Below are positions 59,185 to 64,000 of a stretch of 64,000 nucleotides of DNA, piece by piece. Origin of the DNA: JAAEPI01 sp964352625. GTDB lineage: Bacteria > Bacteroidota > Bacteroidia > Cytophagales > Cyclobacteriaceae. Within the stretch, counting starts at the first letter, position 1, and each line of letters begins with the position of its first letter. The notes under the pieces are model-generated. The model was not told the DNA's origin, made no database searches, and worked only from the letters and a program-made list of their open reading frames with translations. The stretch is from assembly GCA_964352625.1 (NCBI GenBank), contig CAYGSD010000001.1, positions 434,001-498,000 of the forward strand, read 5' to 3'. A program made the position numbers and the translations under genes.

Positions 59185-59318
59185 CCCTGCGGAATTCTCA
59201 TCTTTAAAAGGGTGGCGGAATAAATCCGGCAAGCCTTCAAAATCTTGGAATGCAGTACGGAGTTGATCTCTAATTCTATTAAGTAGGATTAGGGAATGAG
59301 CGTCGAAACAAGTCCTCC

Positions 59319-59864
59319 TTAGAAACCTACAGCAACACCCGCTCGAATGGAAAGTGGGCTCGCATATGGTGAAGGTTCCGTTTCATCGTACAGCACATTG
59401 TAGAGCGCCAAGAGAAAGAAACCTGCATTTCGCCCTAGGCTTTCTCTGTAACCTCCACCCAGCCAAAGCGCACTGTAGGTATCTCTAAAGGTTTGTAAAT
59501 CTCCTGTACCAGGATCGGGAATTCCATTGGTGTATTCAAAACTTAATATTTCATACTCGGCATGGACGATATACCTATCCTCAATTACGTACCGAGTAAA
59601 AGGGCCTCCACCGTAGTTACTGAATTTCAAATCAAAATCAGGGTAGCTTACATACTGATAGGTTGTTTGAAGACCAGCAGAAAATTCATCCGTGATTTTG
59701 TATCCAACCAATGGGCTTGCGCTAATAGAGGTGTAATCTGTCCCTATAGAAAGTCCGAAACCTCCACCGAAATAGAATTTATCGCCACCCCCTCCTCCTC
59801 TGTATTGAGCGGAAGCAATAGAGCAAACTCCAAAAAGTAATGTTAGGATTAAAAACTTTTTCAT
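59319..59864 (-). CDS. Small outer-membrane beta-barrel protein
   Basis: 181 residues with a signal peptide (cleavage near ASA-Q). A glycine-rich start (YRGGGGGDKFYFGGGF) is followed by about eight amphipathic strands, ending in an aromatic residue (GVAVGF), as in OmpX/OmpA-like barrels. No family name. It is 12 bases after the FtsB-like gene on the same strand. Confidence 0.72.
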   Translation of the reverse strand: MKKFLILTLLFGVCSIASAQYRGGGGGDKFYFGGGFGLSIGTDYTSISASPLVGYKITDEFSAGLQTTYQYVSYPDFDLKFSNYGGGPFTRYVIEDRYIVHAEYEILSFEYTNGIPDPGTGDLQTFRDTYSALWLGGGYRESLGRNAGFFLLALYNVLYDETEPSPYASPLSIRAGVAVGF

Positions 59865-59876
59865 AGCTATGTGATT

Positions 59877-60179
59877 TTATTCTGTTTCTTCAACAATTAT
59901 ATAAACATCCTCACTATCCTTCTTCATCAAATATTTCTCTCTCGCTAATTTTTCCAACTGCTCCTCATCTGTCAGCAAAGCTTCACGATCATTCTTCACT
60001 TCCAGAATTTTGTCTTCGTAAAATTCCTTCGACTCCTCTAAATCTTTCTTTTTGGTAGATAATCTACTCTGGGTAAAGAGATCATTCGAATCGAAAATCA
60101 AGAGCCAAAGCAGAAAAATAACTCCAACAATGAAGTAGAAATTTTTAAACACTTTCGGCACTCGATCGAGGAAATTCAT
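59877..60179 (-). CDS. FtsB/DivIC-family septum formation protein
   Basis: 100 residues: one membrane helix (about 12-28) and then a coiled coil (RLSTKKKDLEESKEFYEDKI; KNDREALLTDEEQLEKLARE) followed by KYLMKKDSEDVYII, the usual FtsB/DivIC end. It is a cell-division protein that bridges FtsL and FtsQ at the septum. It lies after the terminator of eno. Confidence 0.88.
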   Translation of the reverse strand: MNFLDRVPKVFKNFYFIVGVIFLLWLLIFDSNDLFTQSRLSTKKKDLEESKEFYEDKILEVKNDREALLTDEEQLEKLAREKYLMKKDSEDVYIIVEETE

Positions 60180-60214
60180 TGGTTAAAGTTAATAGAAAGC
60201 TCCAAGCAATATGC

Positions 60215-60257
60215 AAAAAGCCCCAAGCTACTCTCGAAAGAAAATGGCTTGAGGCTT
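60215..60257 (-). terminator. Rho-independent terminator of the carA-eno transcript
   Basis: On the minus strand, AAGCCTCAAGC pairs with GCTTGGGGCTT (11 pairs, one G-U) around an 18-base loop, followed by TTTTT. It separates eno from the FtsB-like gene. Confidence 0.72.
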
Positions 60258-60275
60258 CATCAAAGTATTGAAAAT

Positions 60276-61550
60276 TTACTTTGAAGGATATACGGCGACC
60301 TCACCGAGTTCCTCCTCAATACGTAAAAGTTGGTTGTATTTCGCCATTCTATCAGATCGTGAGCATGAGCCCGTCTTGATCTGACCAGCGTTAGTAGCTA
60401 CCGCGATATCAGCAATTGTGCTGTCTTCGGTTTCACCTGATCTGTGTGAGACCACAGCTGTCCAGCCAGCCTTATGAGCCATTTCAATCGCCGCAAGGGT
60501 TTCAGAAAGTGTTCCGATTTGGTTCACTTTGATCAAGATCGAATTAGCAGATTTTTCTCTGATTCCTCTCTCTAGGAATTTCACGTTTGTGACCAAAAGA
60601 TCGTCACCTACTAGCTGGCATTTGTGCCCAATCTTGGCAGTAAGCTTCGCCCAGCCTTCCCAGTCATTTTCATCGCAACCATCTTCAATACTATCTATTG
60701 GGTAGTTCTCAACCAATGATGCCAAGTACTCGACTTGCTCATCGTTGGTTCTCACCTTTCCTGACTCACCTTCAAATTTTGTGTAGTCGTATTTTCCATC
60801 AGAATAGAACTCTGATGACGCACAATCCAATGCGATAGTGACTTCATCACCCGGCTTGTAACCAGCTTTCTTGATGGCTTCCAAGACACTTTCAAGCGCC
60901 TCTTCTGTACCTCCGGCAAAGTTTGGTGCAAATCCACCTTCATCACCAACGGCTGTGCTCAATCCTTTGTCATGAAGGATTTTCTTCAGGTTGTGGAAAA
61001 TCTCAGACCCCATGCGCATGGCTTCTGTAAAATTTGGCGCTCCAACCGGTCGTATCATGAATTCCTGAAAAGCGATAGGCGCATCCGAGTGTGATCCACC
61101 GTTGATGATGTTCATCATGGGCACAGGAAGCGTTTTCGCATTGGCTCCCCCGATGTATCGGTACAAAGATTGGCCAGTCTCCATGGCAGCTGCTTTTGCA
61201 ACGGCAAGAGAAACGCCAAGAATGGCATTGGCGCCAAGCTTAGATTTGGTATCCGTTCCATCAAGCTCAATCATCGCTTTGTCAATCAAAGCTTGCTCGT
61301 CTACCGGATAGCCTACAATCTCCGGCGCTATGATTTCATTCACATTCTCAACGGCCTTTAATACAGCCTTGCCCATGTAGTGATTTCCACCATCCCTTAA
61401 TTCGACTGCCTCATTCTCACCAGTTGATGCCCCGGAAGGAACAGCCGCTCGGCCGATAAAACCATTAGTGGTCAGCACATCAACTTCTACGGTTGGATTT
61501 CCCCTTGAATCAAAAATTTGTCTTGCGTGTATGCTCTCGATTACGCTCAT
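60276..61550 (-). CDS. eno: Enolase
   Basis: 424 residues, normal length. Family blocks: IHARQIFDSRGNPTVEVDV, VPSGASTGENEAVELRDG, NGGSHSDAPIAFQEFMI, SIEDGCDENDWEGW, QLVGDDLLVTN and VSHRSGETEDSTIADI. It converts 2-phosphoglycerate to phosphoenolpyruvate in glycolysis. Its ATG is one base after the carA stop, so the two are cotranslated. Confidence 0.98.
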   Translation of the reverse strand: MSVIESIHARQIFDSRGNPTVEVDVLTTNGFIGRAAVPSGASTGENEAVELRDGGNHYMGKAVLKAVENVNEIIAPEIVGYPVDEQALIDKAMIELDGTDTKSKLGANAILGVSLAVAKAAAMETGQSLYRYIGGANAKTLPVPMMNIINGGSHSDAPIAFQEFMIRPVGAPNFTEAMRMGSEIFHNLKKILHDKGLSTAVGDEGGFAPNFAGGTEEALESVLEAIKKAGYKPGDEVTIALDCASSEFYSDGKYDYTKFEGESGKVRTNDEQVEYLASLVENYPIDSIEDGCDENDWEGWAKLTAKIGHKCQLVGDDLLVTNVKFLERGIREKSANSILIKVNQIGTLSETLAAIEMAHKAGWTAVVSHRSGETEDSTIADIAVATNAGQIKTGSCSRSDRMAKYNQLLRIEEELGEVAVYPSK

Positions 61551-61551
61551 T

Positions 61552-62655
61552 TTATTTGGTTGTTAAAAGTTCTACAAAGTCATCAAACAAGTAGCGGGAG
61601 TCGTGGGGACCCGGACTTGATTCGGGGTGATGTTGCACTGAAAACGCAGGCCTATTTTTAAGTCTAAGCCCTTCGACTGTGTTATCATTTAGGTTTACAT
61701 GGGTAAGCTCCGCCTCTTTAGACGCCTCCAACGATTCCATGCTCACGGCAAAACCGTGATTCTGGGAGGTGATTTCACTTAGACCCGTGTTTAGATTTTT
61801 TACCGGGCTGTTGAGTCCTCGGTGGCCATGGTGCATCTTATAAGTCTCCACCCCCACTGCTCTCGCTAGGAGTTGGTTGCCGAGGCAAATGCCGAACAAA
61901 GGTTTGTTAGCATTCAATATTTCTTTGACCGTGTCCACTGCGTAATCCATAGCCGCCGGGTCACCTGGGCCATTGGAGAGGAAATATCCGTCTGGATTCC
62001 ATTCCTCGATTTCCTTAAACGTGGTTTTTGCCGGAAATACTTTTAAGTGGCAATTTCTTTCGGTGAAGTTTTTCAAAATTGAACGCTTCACTCCAAAATC
62101 GAGGACTGCCACCTTTTTACCGGTGTTTCCTTCGCCCAATTCGTAAGGCTCATTTGTGGTAACCACAGATGAAAGCTCTAAGGAGGCCATGTCTGGCACT
62201 TTGGCTAACTCGGCCTTCAGGGCATTGTCATCAAATATTTCTGAGGAAATAATAGCGTTCTGAGCTCCTGCTTGCCGTATGTGACGAACCAGCTTTCTGG
62301 TATCAATGCCGCAAATTCCAACGGTGCCATTTTTCTCTAAGTATTCTTGAAGGGCTCCTTCAGCCTGAGTTCGACTATGACCGTTGCTAAATTCATTCAC
62401 GACCAATCCCTTGATGGTGGTGCGAGAAGATTCATTCTCGGCTGGATGCACTCCATAATTACCGATATGAGAGGTTGTATTGACTATAATTTGTCCGTAA
62501 TATGAAGGGTCGGTGTAGATTTCCTGATAACCTGTCATACCGGTATTGAAGCAAATTTCACCACCAGATGTTCCTTCTTTTCCGATCGAAAACCCTTCGT
62601 ATTTTGAGCCGTCTTGAAGGAGTAGGACTGCCCGCTTTTTGGTTGGTAACTTCAT
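61552..62655 (-). CDS. carA: Carbamoyl-phosphate synthase small subunit
   Basis: 367 residues from the ATG at 62655; a start at 62664 adds three residues but lies inside the -7 box of the proposed promoter. The N-terminal CPSase domain (LLLQDGSKYEGFSIG; FNTGMTGYQEIYTDPSY) is followed by a glutamine amidotransferase domain with Cys ~257 in LFGICLGNQLLARA and the His/Glu pair in VQHHPESSPG. It supplies ammonia to CarB for arginine and pyrimidine synthesis. It lies directly after the ribosomal-operon terminator. Confidence 0.96.
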   Translation of the reverse strand: MKLPTKKRAVLLLQDGSKYEGFSIGKEGTSGGEICFNTGMTGYQEIYTDPSYYGQIIVNTTSHIGNYGVHPAENESSRTTIKGLVVNEFSNGHSRTQAEGALQEYLEKNGTVGICGIDTRKLVRHIRQAGAQNAIISSEIFDDNALKAELAKVPDMASLELSSVVTTNEPYELGEGNTGKKVAVLDFGVKRSILKNFTERNCHLKVFPAKTTFKEIEEWNPDGYFLSNGPGDPAAMDYAVDTVKEILNANKPLFGICLGNQLLARAVGVETYKMHHGHRGLNSPVKNLNTGLSEITSQNHGFAVSMESLEASKEAELTHVNLNDNTVEGLRLKNRPAFSVQHHPESSPGPHDSRYLFDDFVELLTTK

Positions 62656-62661
62656 CGGCGG

Positions 62662-62669
62662 CAAAAATA
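62662..62669 (-). promoter_or_regulatory. -7 promoter box of carA-eno
   Basis: TATTTTTG on the minus strand is an exact TAnnTTTG match, 6 bases ahead of the carA ATG, so the mRNA would be leaderless or nearly so. It lies between the rplQ terminator and carA. Confidence 0.5.
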
Positions 62670-62702
62670 GGACAATCTCTTTGGATAGAGGTTCTTGAAA
62701 TC

Positions 62703-62732
62703 AAAAAAGCCAACTCGAAATCGAGTTGGCTT
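62703..62732 (-). terminator. Rho-independent terminator after rplQ
   Basis: On the minus strand, AAGCCAACTCGA pairs with TCGAGTTGGCTT (12 perfect pairs around TT), then TTTTTT. It ends the ribosomal-protein transcript. Confidence 0.93.
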
Positions 62733-62753
62733 GGTTCATAAAGTGTTTAAAAA

Positions 62754-63368
62754 CTATTTCTTATCTTCTTCCTCGGATGAATCCGCATCGTCACTTCCCG
62801 CGCTATCCTCTGTTGCATCCTCAGTAGTTGCCTCTACTTCCTTTGTAGTTTCATTAACGACTTCAGCCTCCTCTACCACTTCCACAGGAGCAACCTCCTC
62901 AGCAACAACTTCCTCAACAGGAGCAGCTTCAACCTTTGCTGTTTCAGACTTCTTACCGCCTCTTCTCGATCTTCGAGATTTCTTAGCTGTTGTTTCTTGA
63001 AGAAGTAACTCGTTGTAGTCAACCAACTCCATCATGCACATGTCTGCATTGTCACCAAGACGGTTACCCATCTTTATGATTCGAGTATATCCACCAGGTC
63101 GGTTAGCTACTTTCTCTGCTACAGAACCAAACAATTCTTGAACAGATTCCTTATCCTGAAGGTAAGAAAATACCATTCTTCGTGAATGCGTGGTATCCGA
63201 TTTGGCTTTAGTTATGATTGGCTCAATGTACTTTCTAAGTGCTTTCGCTTTAGCAACTGTCGTGTTGATTCGCTTATACTTGATCAACGAAGATGCCATA
63301 TTTGAAAGCATCGCCTCTCTATGAGAAGCAGTACGGCCAAGGTGATTAAATTTCTTACCGTGTCTCAT
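62754..63368 (-). CDS. rplQ: 50S ribosomal protein L17 with acidic C-terminal extension
   Basis: 204 residues. The first ~125 are the L17 core (MRHGKKFNHLGRTASHREAM; MASSLIKYKRINTTVAKAK). A Lys/Arg-rich hinge (KKSRRSRRGGKKS) leads to ~75 residues of Glu/Val/Asp/Ala low-complexity tail (EEVVAEEVAPVEVVEEAEVV). Long acidic tails on L17 occur in Bacteroidota. It lies 1 base after rpoA on the same strand. Confidence 0.96.
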   Translation of the reverse strand: MRHGKKFNHLGRTASHREAMLSNMASSLIKYKRINTTVAKAKALRKYIEPIITKAKSDTTHSRRMVFSYLQDKESVQELFGSVAEKVANRPGGYTRIIKMGNRLGDNADMCMMELVDYNELLLQETTAKKSRRSRRGGKKSETAKVEAAPVEEVVAEEVAPVEVVEEAEVVNETTKEVEATTEDATEDSAGSDDADSSEEEDKK

Positions 63369-63369
63369 T

Positions 63370-64000
63370 TTATTCTTCCTCCAATTTGTATTTGGATAGA
63401 TCCATTCCGAACGTCAATGACTTGTCAGAAACTAGTTGCTCTAACTCTGCCAACGACTTCTTACCGAAGTTTCGGAATTTCATCATATCGCTAATCTCAA
63501 GAGTCACAAGATCCCCAAGAGTTCTTACTTCAGCCGCCTTAAGGCAGTTGTAAGCTCTTACTGAAAGATCAAGATCATTCAAATTAGTTTTCAATAGTTT
63601 TCTCATGTGAAGTAGTTCCTCATCTACTTGCTCAGGCTGACCAGCTTCGTGTGTATCCATGATCATATTTTGATCAGAGAACAACATAAAGTGTTGAATC
63701 AAGATGTGAGCTGCACTTTTAAGTGCATTTTCTGGATGAATAGAACCGTCCGTCTCAATATCTAGAATCAATTGTTCGTAATCCGTCTTTTGCTCAACTC
63801 GAGTGTTTTCGACGTGGTACTTCACATTTTTAATAGGTGTAAAGATTGAATCAATGGCTATGAAGCCAATATTCTCATCACCCGTTTTATTATCGTCAGA
63901 TGCTACGTATCCACGTCCTTTCTCAACGATCAATTCGATTTCAAATTTTGCTGCCTTATCAACATGAGCAATCACGTGATCAGGGTTCAATATTTCGAAA
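63370..64000 (-). CDS. rpoA: DNA-directed RNA polymerase subunit alpha, 5' part beyond the window
   Basis: The frame runs off the window end, so only the C-terminal ~209 residues are seen. They hold the end of the N-terminal dimerisation domain (YEQLILDIETDGSIHPENAL) and the whole alpha-CTD (LDLSVRAYNCLKAAEVRTLG; FRNFGKKSLAELEQLV), which binds UP elements and activators. It precedes rplQ with 1 base between them. Confidence 0.96.
   Translation of the reverse strand, partial: FEILNPDHVIAHVDKAAKFEIELIVEKGRGYVASDDNKTGDENIGFIAIDSIFTPIKNVKYHVENTRVEQKTDYEQLILDIETDGSIHPENALKSAAHILIQHFMLFSDQNMIMDTHEAGQPEQVDEELLHMRKLLKTNLNDLDLSVRAYNCLKAAEVRTLGDLVTLEISDMMKFRNFGKKSLAELEQLVSDKSLTFGMDLSKYKLEEE

Overview
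The window reads as chromosomal DNA of a Bacteroidota bacterium, probably a Cytophagales-like marine or soil glider. The evidence is a gldH gene beside a RicT/PSP1 gene, a GWxTD protein, a carboxypeptidase-like-domain TonB receptor, 7TM-AraC and LytTR regulators, promoter -7 boxes fitting TAnnTTTG, mostly absent Shine-Dalgarno sites, and an rpoA-rplQ-carA-eno order. The order-level guess is inference. No phage, CRISPR array, rRNA or transposase is visible; there is one tRNA, Ala(GGC).

Layout. 1-13.4 kb is housekeeping: the end of an APC/SLC12-type transporter, tpx, an SGNH hydrolase, a YitT protein, tRNA-Ala, a methyltransferase, a GWxTD protein, rlmB, a mannose-1-phosphate guanylyltransferase, recQ, purD, ricT and gldH. 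13.5-20.2 kb holds a surface/secreted cluster: a lipoprotein, two DUF4331-type proteins, a TPR lipoprotein, a TonB-dependent receptor and a beta-propeller-like protein. 20.4-21.6 kb has a TylF-type methyltransferase and a VOC protein.

21.57-30.1 kb is the histidine operon. It opens with a promoter, a 19-residue leader peptide with four consecutive His codons and a Rho-independent attenuator. The order is hisG-hisD-hisC::IGPD-(four-helix-bundle protein)-hisH-hisA-(PDZ aspartyl protease)-hisF-hisIE. The third enzyme is an in-frame fusion of HisC to the dehydratase half of HisB, and the HAD histinol-phosphatase half of the usual bifunctional HisB is absent. Two non-histidine genes and three kinds of intergenic repeat sit inside the operon.

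30.1-36.1 kb has an SdpI-like protein, an amidohydrolase, and a histidine kinase/response regulator pair followed by a probable regulator box, a retropepsin-like protein and a secreted protein with two beta-sandwich sugar-binding domains. 36.1-41.8 kb is a repeat-rich accessory stretch: 22-bp palindromic tandem arrays, four copies of a CGCGT...ACGCG hairpin repeat, a duplicated 12-codon gene end, and a GNAT toxin-like gene with a 51-residue partner. It also carries a YdeI-like protein, a 7TM-AraC regulator with paired operator-like repeats, a small secreted protein and a serine hydrolase. 41.8-47.5 kb has small membrane proteins, a LytTR regulator with a candidate site, an outer-membrane-like protein, a second serine hydrolase, an ArnT-like glycosyltransferase and a HEPN-like protein.

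47.5-52.8 kb holds a class IV aminotransferase, a 350-bp highly structured non-coding element, a sulfotransferase-like protein, an alpha/beta hydrolase and two M42-type peptidases. 52.9-59.9 kb has an acyl-CoA carboxylase beta subunit, a Ppx/GppA phosphatase, two outer-membrane-like proteins, a DUF4139 protein and an Ldh-family dehydrogenase. The window ends on the minus strand with rpoA(partial)-rplQ, a terminator, then carA-eno, a terminator, and an FtsB-like gene. The strongest second-look items are the hisC::IGPD fusion with its attenuator and insertions, the duplicated repeat island at 36-41.7 kb, the structured element at 48.5 kb, and the operator arrays beside each of the three regulators.
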